Shown here in pieces: positions 1-10,933 of a DNA stretch of 64,000 bases (position 1 is its first letter; every line of letters starts with the position of its first letter). Made by a program: the position numbers and the translations under genes. The stretch is from NCBI GenBank assembly GCA_964036275.1, contig OZ038433.1, positions 53,089,902 to 53,153,901 of the forward strand. The letters run 5' to 3'. The stretch is from Litoditis marina (lineage: Eukaryota > Nematoda > Chromadorea > Rhabditida > Rhabditidae). The notes under the pieces were generated by a model, which was not told the DNA's origin, did no database searches, and worked only from the letters and a program-made list of their open reading frames with translations.

Positions 1-516
1 GTGAAACTTTATCTAAACATGACGTATTCTGGGATTCTGAAAGCCGGATGACGTCATTTTTGAAAAGTGCAGAGTTGACGTCACATATATCTTCAAATGA
101 TGGTAATATCTTAGAAAGGGTCAATTAACGGTGAAACTCAATCTAACAGTCACGTATTCTGGGATTCTGGAGACCAGATGACGTCATTTTGGAAAAGTGC
201 AAAGTTGACGTCACATATATTTTCAAAATGTGAAAATATCTCCAAAATGGTATATTAACGATGAAACTTTATCCAAATATGACTTATTCTGGAATTCAGG
301 AGGCCAGATCTCAGATGACGTCAACTTAGAAACAATTGACGTGAAATATGTTTTGAATGCTGAAAGTTTCTTAAAAATGGTCAATTCACGATGAAACTTC
401 ATTCAAACATGACGTATTCTGGGAATCTGAAGGGCAGATAAAGTAAGTTCTCAGAACTGCAATGTTGACGTCATTTTTTTTCGAATGGTGGTAATACTTG
501 CCAAGTGGTTCATTAA
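1..516. repeat. 130-bp tandem minisatellite with CRE-like octamers
   Basis: Four head-to-tail units begin at 1, 131, 261 and 391, an exact 130-base period, each opening with RTGAAACT followed by a conserved ATTCTGG segment. The palindromic octamer TGACGTCA (a CREB/ATF-type site) occurs at 49-56, 76-83, 179-186, 206-213, 316-323 and 476-483, so typically twice per unit and 27 bases apart. The array runs off the left edge of the window. Whether the octamers bind anything is not shown by sequence; they may be just part of the satellite consensus. Confidence 0.9.
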
Positions 517-593
517 GAAAACAATTTTATCTGCACCGTACAGATCAAACCACCTCTCTACATACCTACGGTATGTATACAAAAAGAGAAAAA

Positions 594-1317
594 TTCATGA
601 AAAAGTGGGGGCCCAACGACTGTGAGATTTGTCTTCTGCTGTGCGCCCCTTAGACAGCTACTCTCAAATGGAGCAGCTACTGCTACAAAAACCAAAAAAT
701 ACTCATATACTCAAGTATAACTGTTCATTACAAACATACAAAAGTCGTAAAATATTTTTTCAAACCTGTAAACTAGAATCTGCAAATAACCGAAAAATAC
801 TAATATACTCAAGTATAACTGTTCATTACAAACATACAAAAGTCGTAAAATATTTTCTCAAACCTGTAAACTAGAATCTACAAATCACAGATGTTAACTC
901 AACGTAGTCAATTATAGAGTTCCTGGTTTTGTGCACAATGGTTGGCATTTTTTGTCATTACTTCAATTCTAGCTGCTATAACGTTTTTATGTTATTCAAC
1001 AGTTGTTCTCTCGTTCGCAGCTGTGACTTGTAGATTCTAGTTTACAGGTTTGAGAAAATATTTTACGACTTTTGTATGTTTGTAATGAACAGTTATACTT
1101 GAGTATATTAGTATTTTTCGGTTATTTGCAGATTCTAGTTTACAGGTTTGAAAAAATATTTTACGACTTTTGTATGTTCGTAATGAACAGTTATACTTGA
1201 GTATATAAGTATTTTTTGGTTTTTGTAGCAGTAGCTGCTCCATTTGAGAGTAGCTGTCTAAGGGGCGCACAGCAGAAGACAAATCTCACAGTCGTTGGGC
1301 CCCCACTTTTTCATGAA
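594..1317. mobile_element. Fold-back (palindromic) element, 0.72 kb
   Basis: The left arm (594-892) and right arm (1019-1317) are near-perfect reverse complements about 299 bases long, separated by a 126-base spacer. Each arm contains two copies of a 98-base tandem block (for example around 700 and 798). The outermost 8 bases at both ends are TTCATGAA. These could be an 8-base target duplication, as hAT-type elements make, or simply part of the palindrome. Interior to that the ends read AAAGTGGGGGCCC. The mirrored 81-codon open frames in the two arms are consequences of the palindrome, not a gene. No transposase is present, so it is best read as non-autonomous. Confidence 0.85.
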
Positions 1318-2918
1318 TCATAAGTTGGGTTTAACACAATGTGCGTTGCTTGATAAAGTTCATCCCGTTCGCTATTTTAGTACTCAAGACGATTCGGCCA
1401 ATCACTGAGGTAGTCAAGCTACAAGAACAGAGAGACTATTCAAATCAAAAAGTCTGAGGTTGTTAATCGAGTTCAAAAGTTCAATATTTTGGGTTCCAGA
1501 ACATCTCGACTTTTCGATTTATCGAGTTCTCGAGCTGCAGTTTACCGATATGGAAAGTTTTCCAGTTGTCAAGTTTCAGAAATAATCGAGTTTTCGAGTT
1601 TTCAGTTGATCGACGACTCAAAAAAACCCGAGATTCTCGAGTTTAGTCGTGTTTCGAGCTCGACTCCAATAGCCCCGAAAGAGACACAGTGAATATGCTC
1701 ACGACCCATAAAACTCGATTCCAAACATAAAATGGTGATCGATAGAATACAGAATAACTTCGCATTGGAGTTGAGTTTCTCTAATCGAGGGAGACACTAT
1801 CAATTCTCAGCTAGAAATAATTTTCGCACATCACACTCGGAAAGTTACATCGCGTAGTCTGACTCATCTCACTTTCTCATGTGCTCATCACAGTCTTATC
1901 TATGACCGTCATGTTGCACTCAACCAAAAATACGAATGTCTACTAGGGCTTCCGAAATGGATTTGCCTGTTGAACAAATATTTTATCTGCTCAAAGAGTA
2001 GTATATATCTGTCTTGTCTGAACAATAGAAGATAAAGGAACAATCTAATTTTGAAACGATGAGCCATAAACATATAATCGGGTGTTCGAGCCAAAAGAGG
2101 TTGGATTCGTGAACATTCATCCATTTCAACATTCATCTTGATGCCGTTTCAGGCTCATCTGAGGCCGTATGTAGGAAACATCCCGGGCCGGTTTGGAATG
2201 CTATCTCGAGCTCGATTCGGCTATTTCCCGGCCAACTGAAGACGGAATCACACCTAAATTTCTCCAGAGCAATGAAACATTGAACTACGTTGGGCTCGGC
2301 CCAGAGAAGTAAATAGTTAACAAAGTACATCACGTGCTCAGTTCATTGAGCCGGAACACTAGGATTTTTCAATAAAGATTGAGTTTCTGCGAAGAATTTC
2401 GACAAAGAAACGAAGGAGATCTTGTTGGTTTTGAGTTCAGCAAATAAGTTCTACATTTCATGAATAAGCACAGTTCGTAAGCAATTCCAGTTTTACACAT
2501 AAGACACGGCCAATTTGAAATATTATAATGTAGCATTTTTTCTGTTCTACAACTACAACCTTAACAACTTTCAGATCGTTGGTTTCATAGTGGTCAAGAA
2601 ATTTTCCCATAAGACAACGATCAGTCTCATTGAAGTTTTGAAACATCCAACTGCAACACAAAGCATATATCATGTTTTTCATGACTAGGAGCACTACTTC
2701 AGGCTTTTCGAAAACCAATATCAATGTTTGTTTTGATTGTTGGGAGAAAACAGAACACTTTGTAAGAAATATAATTTATATAACAATTCATAAATGAGAA
2801 CATGTAATGAGATCCTTTGTAGACAAAGCTGAAGATAAACCCGTTTCTTCGAAGTGTGTGACCCGAGCCAATGGAAATGTCCAATGGAATAGAATATCTC
2901 ATCGGAGTACGGTACGAT

Positions 2919-3020
2919 TCAAACGTTTTTCGTACGACTTCTAAATGAGGACGATTTCCTTGAGAATCGAGTAGGGCGCGACTGGAGTTCTACATCTCCG
3001 GACCAACCAATATGCATCAT
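2919..3020 (-). CDS. Small conserved ORF, 33 codons (R1 copy 1)
   Basis: The frame starts at an ATG at 3020 (a second ATG follows directly) and ends at TGA 2919-2921. It encodes a short basic, Ser/Arg-rich peptide beginning MMHIGWSGDVELQSRPT. Equivalent frames exist at 7279-7383 and 11583-11687; relative to those, this copy lacks exactly one codon (a 3-base deletion), so the frame is kept. A TATAAAA box lies 89 bases upstream of the start. The first 15 codons are almost identical in all three copies and the tail varies. Substitutions in the tail are not mainly synonymous, so this could be a conserved leader or RNA rather than a peptide. Function unknown. Confidence 0.35.
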   Translation of the reverse strand: MMHIGWSGDVELQSRPTRFSRKSSSFRSRTKNV

Positions 3021-3108
3021 GATGAGAGTACGGTAGCTGTCAGTTATGCTGTGAAGCAGAAATGAGGACCGTGGGAAAAGTGCTTTGCTCCAGTTGTCTC
3101 TTGAGCTG

Positions 3109-3140
3109 TTTTATAGGAGTTTCCGGCGCCACGCCCCCTA
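3109..3140 (-). promoter_or_regulatory. GC box plus TATA box (R1 copy 1)
   Basis: Read on the minus strand, a GC-box-like AGGGGGCGTGG (3130-3140) is followed by TATAAAA (3109-3115). The same pair, in the same spacing, precedes the small frame in the other two copies, which suggests a pol II core promoter pointing toward lower coordinates. Confidence 0.55.
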
Positions 3141-4387
3141 GCTCCGCCTCGGATATTTGGATAAGCTTCTAGATTTTCACAGATGACAGATTTAAGCTCC
3201 AAACCCTATGCGATTGTTATTCGTATATTTAAATCGTTCGTAAACGTGTTCATTACTATATCTACCGTTCGTGAATTTTGCTCGAATTGTTCAAGTGTAA
3301 TGCCATTTCCGGCCACCGTGAAACACTCAACTGTTCAATAATTACTGGTGCTGATGGTTATGACATAAGGTGCAGAGAACATAGTAAAATACAGCCTCTG
3401 CCTAAACAGAACAATGGGTGCAGATGTGTGGCACCACATTGAGTATGACGTTCAACTACACCATCTCCTTGAAAGTTATTCATGACATTTGGTTGGGAAA
3501 GTCAACATGTTGTACATTTCGGAATAGAATAGAATACATCCATTTGCGATTGATCACGTGACTTCCACATTGTCAGATGTGGCACTTTATTTGGAGAGAA
3601 ATACGACGCTGATACTCGCTCATAGTGACAGATGCAACTTTCTCAGTTATCATAGATAGCTAGTAGCCGTTTAATAATCTCAGAGCTAAAGTAGCTCAAA
3701 ACGGCTCAAGTAGCTCAAAACGTATTCGTCACTTTGTAATAATCATATGAAGGAGGAAAGTTTTGTCCAAACCAGGAATTAATTTGGGCCGAGTGAAAAC
3801 AGAGTTCTTTGCTTTTTCAGTGCGATCTCCAGTGTGGGAGTTTGCGTGGGAGACGAGACATCATGAAATGAAGTAGTTTTATAAATCTTACAGATTGGGT
3901 CCAACAATTTGATAAATGATGAAGTTCGTGGAATTACGCCTTCAAACAATTTCATTATAGATAGATTTGTATAACTAATTTTATTTCTATTAATGCTCTA
4001 GAAATGAGATTAGAAGACAAGAATATTTTCTACAAGCAACTTGTTCTCTTTGAATACTATTCCACTAGTCGAGACTCACGGAACAAATTATTACTTGGAA
4101 AACCACCAGAAAGTTATTTTAGTGTTTCATATAAGACGCTCCAATCTAAATGGTTTCGGAAATCAGGAAATCCTAGTGATTTCATGAAATTTTTAGGATG
4201 AGACTTTTAACCATCAAAGAGTTATCACTTTTTTTAAATTACTTCTGATTGGACATCGGGTAGTCTCCATTTATTTGAAGTTTTAACTAAGAACCAAACG
4301 ATCGAATCGCTGTGTCCCAATTCAGGAAATTGAAAAAAAAAGTGTGTCACAAAAAATTGCAGTTTTCACAAATCTCTCCAAAAATTG

Positions 4388-4466
4388 TGTCACAATTTTT
4401 CACACTTCAATTTTTTGGGCACAATTTTTCACACCACAATCTTTTGGGCACATTTTTTTCACACTG
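4388..4466. repeat. Short tandem repeat, about 34-bp period
   Basis: Three imperfect units share the words TTTTGGGCACA and TTTTTCACAC. Open frames across this stretch reflect the repeat. Confidence 0.6.
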
Positions 4467-4517
4467 TTTTCAACTGCGAAAACGTGTGTTATAATGTTCT
4501 GAATGGAAAACAATTGT

Positions 4518-4625
4518 GGTAGAGGATTCCGATCTACAACAAACATACAAATAGACAAATATACATACACAATACACATACAAACATACAATACAAATAT
4601 ACATACAGAAAACATACAAATATTC
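4518..4625. repeat. CATACAAATA-type low-complexity run
   Basis: The stretch is nearly free of G on the plus strand and made of CATACA and AATACA words. It is simple sequence and explains the open frames on both strands here. Confidence 0.7.
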
Positions 4626-4799
4626 GGTAGTTTTATCTGCGTTCCAAATGAAAGCGACACAAGAATTAGAAGAATTGGACATTTCAGAAAAAATACCGGA
4701 CAAGTCTGATGATGCACAATATTTTGAGGTTTTCCAAGAAATTATCTAAAATGAAAACCATTTAGATTGGAGCGTCTTATATCATGAGATTAAACAGAC

Positions 4800-5640
4800 A
4801 GTAAAGTGTGGTTTACTAAAAATGTTATGCCAGCATACTTTTTTCTGCTACTTCATCGCAAGAATAAGATGAAACTATTTTGTAATTGGAAAATTTCCAA
4901 CAAACAATCTTCATGTGTCACAACTTTTTTGTTGTTCAATTAACTATAATCCGTATAACTAAGTCAACGGAAGTAGATTTGAACTGAAAAGATAAACTGC
5001 ACAACAGTGTATAGAAAAGAGTAATGTGAAAAAAGTTACGTATTTGTCTAACAGCACGATTCGGTACAAACTATTCCTTATAGAAGACGAAATTGCCGTT
5101 CTGAAAAAACATTTCTCAAACTCGCGTTTTCTCTTTACCTCTTTCTATCTCTTTGAATACATATCTCTCTCCTTTCCAACTGTTTATGTTTTTCTTCCGT
5201 ACCCATCTCTCTGTTTCTTTTGTCTCCTGGTTATATCGTTACGGGCTTTCTTAGATTTTGAAACCAATTCTGTAGTGCGATTAATACACGACACATGTTA
5301 TCTGGGTACTAGCAAGAATTAAAACAGGAATTTAAATTGTTATTTTGGGATTTAACACTGACTCTCGATGACAGAGCGGGGAAATTCAGTTCGTCTGACG
5401 TCCACGTGTCATACACGTGTGTTTGTGAATAAATGACCAACGTAATAAATGAAAAAAGAATCATTCCCGCGTTCTTAGGAGCTTGAAACGTACGCAGAGT
5501 TTATCATAACTCGTTTTTTTGAATGAGCCATCTTTAGCAATATTTGCAAGAAACACAATTTTTTTCGTCATGGTGTCAGTAGCTCAAATTCAGATAATGC
5601 TGTGAAAAAACTGGCAATTCTACTGCGCAGCAGATTTCTT
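4800..5640. other. Spacer between R1 copies, no gene recognised
   Basis: This holds a 98-codon open frame at 5026-5322 whose product would be hydrophobic and Phe/Ser-rich. It has no relative in the window and no recognisable motif, so I do not call it a gene. A segment near 4920-4990 (TGTTGTTCAATT onward) recurs near 9720 and 10311. Confidence 0.5.
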
Positions 5641-6552
5641 TTGGGTTCAACACAATGTACGTTGCTTGATAAAATTCATCCCGTTCGCTATTTTGGTACT
5701 CAAGACGATTCGGCCAATCAATGAGGTAGTCAAGCTACAAGAATAGAGAGACTGTTCAGATCAAAAAGACTGAGGTTGTTAATCGAGTTCAAAAGTTCGA
5801 CATTCTGGGTTCCGAAACATCTCATATTTTCGAGTTACCGAGTTATCGAGTTGCAGTGTACCAATTTTCAAAGTTTTCAGTTCTCAAGTTCCAGAAATAA
5901 TCGAGTTTTCGAGTTTTCAGCTGTTCGACGACTCAATAAAACACGAGATTTTCGAGTTTAGTCGAGTTTCGAGCTCGACTTCAACAGCCCTGAAAGAGAC
6001 ACAGTGAATATGCTCACGACCCATAAAACTCGATTCCAAACATAAAATGGTGATCGATAGAATACAGAATAACTTCGCATTGGAGTTGAGTTTCTCTAAT
6101 CGAGGGAGACACTATCAATTCTCAGCTAGAAACAAATTTCGCACATCACACCCGGAAAGTTACATCGCGTAGTCTGACTCATCTCACTTTCTCATGTGCT
6201 CATCACAGTCTTATCTATGACCGTCATGTTGCACTCAACCAAAAATACGAATGTCTACTAGGGCTTCCGAAATGGATTTGCCTGTTGAACAAATATTTTA
6301 TCTGCTCAAAGAGTAATATATATCTCATTGTCTGAACAATAGAAGATGACTGAATAGTCATCACAACAATTGAAAAAAAATCTAATTTTGAAACGATGAG
6401 CCATAAACATATAATCGGGTGTTCGGGCCAAAAGAGGTTGGATTCGTGAACATTCATCCATTTCAACATTCATCTTGATGCCGTTTCAGGCTCATTTGAG
6501 GCCGTATGCAGGAAACATCCCGGGCCGGTTTGGAATGCTATCTCGAGCTCGA

Positions 6553-6604
6553 TTTTAGAATGAATGAATATTTATTACACAGAAGTGTAACAACGGAACA
6601 TTTT
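6553..6604. mobile_element. 52-bp insertion resembling a retroposon 3' tail
   Basis: Compared with R1 copy 1, copy 2 has about 52 extra bases here that replace three bases (CGG). The insert contains ATGAATGAATATTTATTAC, which looks like the short 3' repeat tail left by severely 5'-truncated non-LTR retroposons. No source element is visible in this window. Confidence 0.4.
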
Positions 6605-7278
6605 GCTATTTCCCAGCCAACTGAAGACGGAATCACCGAAATTTCTCCAGAGCAATGAAACATTAAACTAAGTTGTGCTCGGCCCAGAGAAGTAAATAGT
6701 TAACAACATACATCACGAGCTCAGTTGATTGAGCCAAAACACTAGTATTTTTCAATAAAGATTGAGCTGCTTCGAAGAATTTTGACGAGGAAACGAAGGA
6801 GATCTTGTTGGTTTTGAGTTCAGGAAATAAGTTCTAAATTCCACGAATAAGCACAGTTCGTAAGCAGTTTCAGTCGAATAAAATTACACATAAGACACGG
6901 CCAATTTCAAACTTTATAATGTAAGTTTATGTTCTGCTCTACAACCTTAACAATTTTCAAATGGGTAAGTTTTATAGTGGTCAGGAAGTTTTGAGATTTG
7001 AAACATCCAACTGCGACACCAAGCATATATCATGTTTTTCATGACTAGGAGCACTACTTCAGGTTTTTGGAAAACCTATATCAATGTTTGTTTTGATTGT
7101 TGTAAAAAACAGAACACTTCGTAAGAAATAGAATTTATATAACAATTCATGAATGAGAACATGTATTGAGATCCTGCGTAGATGAAGCTGAATTCGAACC
7201 CGTTTCTTCGAAACTTGTGACCCGAGCCAATGAAAATGTCCATTGGAATAGAATATCCTCATCGGATTACGGTAGTCT

Positions 7279-7383
7279 TTAGATGTTTTTCGTACAACGG
7301 CTTCGGACAGAGGACGATTTTCTCGTGAATCGAGTAGTGCGCGACTGGAGTTCTACATCTCCGGACCAACCAATATGAATCAT
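7279..7383 (-). CDS. Small conserved ORF, 34 codons (R1 copy 2)
   Basis: ATG at 7383, stop TAA at 7279-7281. The peptide begins MIHIGWSGDVELQSRTT and ends in a basic, Ser-rich tail. The TATAAAA box lies 92 bases upstream. An overlapping frame (7259-7609) is also open here and in the third copy but is broken in copy 1; this frame is the only one intact in all three. The ATG context is CATC before the start. Function unknown. Confidence 0.35.
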   Translation of the reverse strand: MIHIGWSGDVELQSRTTRFTRKSSSVRSRCTKNI

Positions 7384-7474
7384 GATGAGAGTACGGTAGC
7401 TGTGAGTTCTGCTGTGTAGTTAATGTGAGATAACCGTGGGAACGGATGCTTTGCTCCAGTTGTTTATTGAGCTC

Positions 7475-7503
7475 TTTTATAGGAATTTTCGACGCCACGC
7501 CCC
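7475..7503 (-). promoter_or_regulatory. GC box plus TATA box (R1 copy 2)
   Basis: Minus-strand AGGGGCGTGGC is followed by TATAAAA (7475-7481), at the same distance from the small frame as in the other two copies. Confidence 0.5.
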
Positions 7504-8559
7504 TAGCCCCGCCTCGGATTAAGATGAAGACTGGGTTTTTCTCAACTTTTTCCTGACAGAAAAATATCTGGTTTTCGAGTTTTACGGGGAAAACGAGAAA
7601 AACTCCCATAGTCTGAAATATTGATTAATACTGATGATATGTAATAACGCTCTACGTTCGAAATCTCACACAAATTAAGGGAACAAATCGAAAATTTGTA
7701 CCACGACCATCCCTCAATGTTTTTTATTCGTAGAACTCGAAAGATGAAACTGTTGATGAAATATGTGCCCCTTTTACAAACTCTGCTTGAATCATTCAGG
7801 TGAAGTGATGCCATTTCCGACCATCGTAAAACAGTCAGCTGTCGCACAATAAATGTTGTGTGTGGTTCAGAGATAAGGTGCACCGAAGGTAATAAACTAC
7901 ACTATCTAGTGGTACAACAAATGGTGCACATGTGTGATAATCGTGTAATGACGTGTACTAATCGCTACATCATCTGTGCGGAAGTTTTCAATTCAATCGT
8001 AAAAAACCTCATTGTTTTGGGAGTTTTGAATCCAACGTTTCCATATGTCTACCTTGAAAGGTGTCTTTCGTTTATAATTGTAGAGCAATATTGATTCCAG
8101 TTAAGTCACGAAAGTGGTAAACGCTAGATCAACATCGGCGGTAAACTAGTTCAGAAGTTGAAAATTTGTATGTTCTTCAATGGTATGCTTGTTAGATGTT
8201 CTATCCGAAGCTCAAGTAGTTCAAGAAATGGATGTTGTTTGTCACTTTGCCATAATCCTTTAAAATAGGGTATAATTTTGTCTAAACCGGGAATCAATCT
8301 GTGAAGAGTGAAAACATGGTTCTTTGCTTTTTTCAGCGCGATTCTTCAATGGGGGAGTTTGCGTGGGGGACTAAACATCATGAAATGACGGAGTTTTGAA
8401 GATGTTGTAAATTACGTCTTCAAACAATTCATTAAATGATGAAGTTTGTAGAATTACGTCTTCAAACGGTTTAAGTTTTTATAGATTTGTAGAATTACGT
8501 TTTTTCCCTGATCAATGTCTTAGAGGTGAGAGGAGAAGACAAAAATGTTTTCACAAGCC

Positions 8560-9390
8560 AGCTGTTTTTTTTTTGAAGGAAACTATTTTACTGATCAAAA
8601 TTACTGAATGATGGCGTGATCAATTGAGAACTACAATTGAAAAATTATCTCTGCCAAACAATCTTGTTACAGTTTTATTTCCATTCTTATGTTCTGTAAT
8701 CTATAATTATTATGTTCCTATTATTAAATGAACATAGTAAATGAATCACGCAGTTTTGCTCCCAATTACATCACATCTTAGTGAGATGAGTCAAATTCGT
8801 GCGACCCTAGTGACCAACAGGAAAGAAAGGGGTACTCGAAACCAGCAAACTTCGATCCTAATGATGGTTCTAACATACTGATAGGGTTGAATGCCGCACA
8901 CGGGGTGAGCCCAGAGGTTATTTTTACAAGGTACAACGTTTGTGAATACTGTTTTTGTATATAATTTGAGTGTCTTGACTTTTGGGAATGTTGTTTTTTT
9001 ATTAGATGAAACAGCTGTAACAACTGAAGATTCATATCTACAATATTGAACAAGGAGATTTCTGGGGGTTTGTCAGTTATATACTTTTGGAAACTGCATT
9101 TGTTAAGTTGGAACGAATATTTTTCTTTTATCTTTCGAACATTCTTTTTTTCGTGTTCCTCTAAATCGTTACGAGAAGTGGTTCAGTTTGTTTGTTACCT
9201 ATGTCCGAATTGTAGTTCCCGAAGTACGACACAGGTTTTTAGAAGATTTTTATGATCTTTCCTCCCTCGATGTACTTCTGTGTGGAAAATCGTAGTCTTG
9301 AATGTTCTTGGATACAATTCATTTGAGTGCGAACTAAAATAATGTTGTCCCTAAACATCTTGGTCTGAAGCCAAGGTGTTGGCTGGAAGG
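8560..9390. other. No gene recognised
   Basis: AT-rich sequence with only short open frames (8778-9053 minus, 9046-9255 plus) that have no motif, no paralogue in this window and no clear splice context. Confidence 0.5.
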
Positions 9391-9394
9391 TAGA

Positions 9395-9536
9395 TAAGAG
9401 AGAGAGAGAGAGAGATAGTGAGATAGAGAGAGAGTAAGACAGGAAGAGAGAAAACAAGAGAAGAGTAGGTGGAAAGATGAAGAGAGAGAGCAAAACAGAA
9501 GAGAGAGGGAAAAAGAGAGCGAAAGAAATATATTGA
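9395..9536. repeat. Imperfect (GA)n microsatellite
   Basis: Purine-only plus strand made of GAGA interrupted by AGGAA and CAAAA. The Leu/Ser-rich frames on the minus strand are artefacts of this. Confidence 0.85.
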
Positions 9537-9719
9537 CAAATTCTTTTACTACGACATTCCTTCTAATAACCAACAATAATCATTTGGTTGTTGTTGGTGT
9601 GGCGAGTGGCGACCAAACTTAACTGATCGTTCTTTTTTGTGAAACCATTCATAAAGAGATTAGACTAATAAAATAATCCTACAGACTGCAATCGAAAAGT
9701 CAAGGTAAAGGTCAGAACG

Positions 9720-10440
9720 TTTTTACTTGTTGTTCCATTTTCCATAATCCGAAAAACAGAAGCCAAGCGAATTAATCCTGTTCAGACTATTAGAAAGATC
9801 AACAACAGGTCAATATTCCAACCGGTTGTTATAAGCACGTAAACAGAGAATACGGTTTGCAAAACTAAACTTATCAACAAAAATGTCTATACTCTGTGGG
9901 CCGATCCGATCTCCTACTAAATCGAAAAAAGTAAATCGTGGATTTTCGATCGCTGAATCATTGTACCAAGACAAAACTTCATGTTGAAACTACACTACTA
10001 GTCAATTGCACAGTGACGTGAAACATGTTAAACACAGCCGAACTCAGAAACGTGTAACGACAAAGTGCATGATGCCTTATTTTAATGCTTGCTTTACGTG
10101 ACTATTCAGTTTACTTCTAGTATATATTGTTACGAAGTTTCAAAAAACCAACCGAAGTTAAATAAGAGAGAAGAAATGTTGACTCCCCACTCAGAAATAA
10201 CTGTTTTGATTTACGTATTTCTCTTCAAACCAAAATAAACTGAAATACAGTACTCTTTCTAAGACAGTTTTTGCATACCTTTTAACTCGTTACGAAGTTT
10301 CACGAGTTTAATTTGTTGTTCAATTTACCTTAATCCGAGCAACATAATCAACGGGAGATTATTGGAAAGATCAACATCAGGCCAATGTTTCAGACGAGTG
10401 TTGTAATACACGTACACGGAACGACCAAATCTTATGTTTG
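9720..10440. repeat. Direct duplication about 590 bp apart
   Basis: Segments at about 9720-9860 and 10311-10440 share TGTTGTTC, ATAATCCGA, a GATCAACA block and a downstream CACGTA block in the same order. The interval 9975-10110 between them matches the array sequence at 24940-25030 (unit A) and 42110-42200 (unit B), so pieces of the array unit are also scattered outside it. Confidence 0.55.
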
Positions 10441-10660
10441 ACTTTGTAGGTTAGCTGATACTATTGGAATCATAAAACAATTTTGTTCCGTTGTAATTTT
10501 GGAGAGCCATAATCGGGCTCACTCATCTACAGTTTACATTTCTACAATATTATCACTTGAAATTTGTAGATAATATGATTTGCGATTGAACACGTGACTT
10601 TCCAAACTAGAGATTATATCGAGTTCGAATTACAACTCTGATATCATCTTTCTCTGTACG

Positions 10661-10933
10661 ATGTCTTCAGAACTTGTTCATTGCTCAGAGCTTTTTCTTC
10701 AACTCGGAAATACAATGAATGATCCGACATGCAAAGACATGTGCAATGTACAATGTACAAGCGATGCCTGTCGTCTAGTTCTTTACAACATTTTTTTGTT
10801 GTCGTCTATTTATAAAAACGTAATTGAAAAATGCGCTCCAACTTCAATATGCACTACCTATGAGACATTGCACTGTGCTGAAAGCAAGTTTCAATCTTTG
10901 AAGCTGAATGGACGTAATTCGTTGAAAAACTGA
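10661..10933 (+). CDS. Hypothetical 90-residue Cys-rich protein or exon
   Basis: The open frame has eight cysteines at residues 8, 24, 28, 32, 37, 58, 64 and 72, with a hydrophobic stretch between (about 40-52). Disulfide-rich secreted proteins often look like this, but there is no N-terminal signal peptide, so it might be an internal or terminal exon. Its second half has disrupted relatives at about 15400-15530, 33020-33165 and 52865-53020, one per array unit. This looks like the least damaged copy of a sequence family. No catalytic motif is visible and the function is unknown. A chance open frame remains possible. Confidence 0.35.
   Translation: MSSELVHCSELFLQLGNTMNDPTCKDMCNVQCTSDACRLVLYNIFLLSSIYKNVIEKCAPTSICTTYETLHCAESKFQSLKLNGRNSLKN

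Larger units (their letters stand above)
1325..4040. repeat. Direct repeat R1, copy 1 (2.7 kb)
   Basis: This block matches 5641-8560 in the same orientation from its first bases (GGGTTYAACACAATGT) to the AGAAGACAA segment near 4010, with scattered substitutions and indels. The left part (1450-1670) is rich in TCGAG-type words. The part at 2700-3160 also recurs at 11358-11830 and holds the conserved promoter and small frame described separately. No long reading frame spans the repeat. It may be a decayed gene copy with its flanks or an unrecognised mobile element; I see no terminal repeats that decide this. Confidence 0.8.
4129..4782. repeat. Widely spaced inverted repeat with perfect 28-bp core
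   Basis: 4129-4156 and 4755-4782 are exact reverse complements (28 bases), and similarity appears to extend in decayed form on both sides. The roughly 600-base interior contains a short tandem array (4388-4466) and a CA/AT-rich run (4518-4625). It could be a degenerate fold-back element. No gene is evident in it. Confidence 0.6.
5641..8560. repeat. Direct repeat R1, copy 2 (2.9 kb)
   Basis: Second copy of the block at 1325-4040, same orientation, period about 4.3 kb. It differs by indels, including a short retroposon-tail-like insertion at 6553-6604 and a differing interior at 6900-7010. Its right part carries the conserved promoter and small frame. Decay is similar to copy 1. Confidence 0.8.

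Noticed and set aside
7259..7609. 116-codon minus frame overlapping the small conserved ORF
   Set aside because: In R1 copy 1 this frame is stopped shortly after the shared region, while the 33-34 codon frame is kept in all three copies. It also runs through the TATA and GC-box segment.
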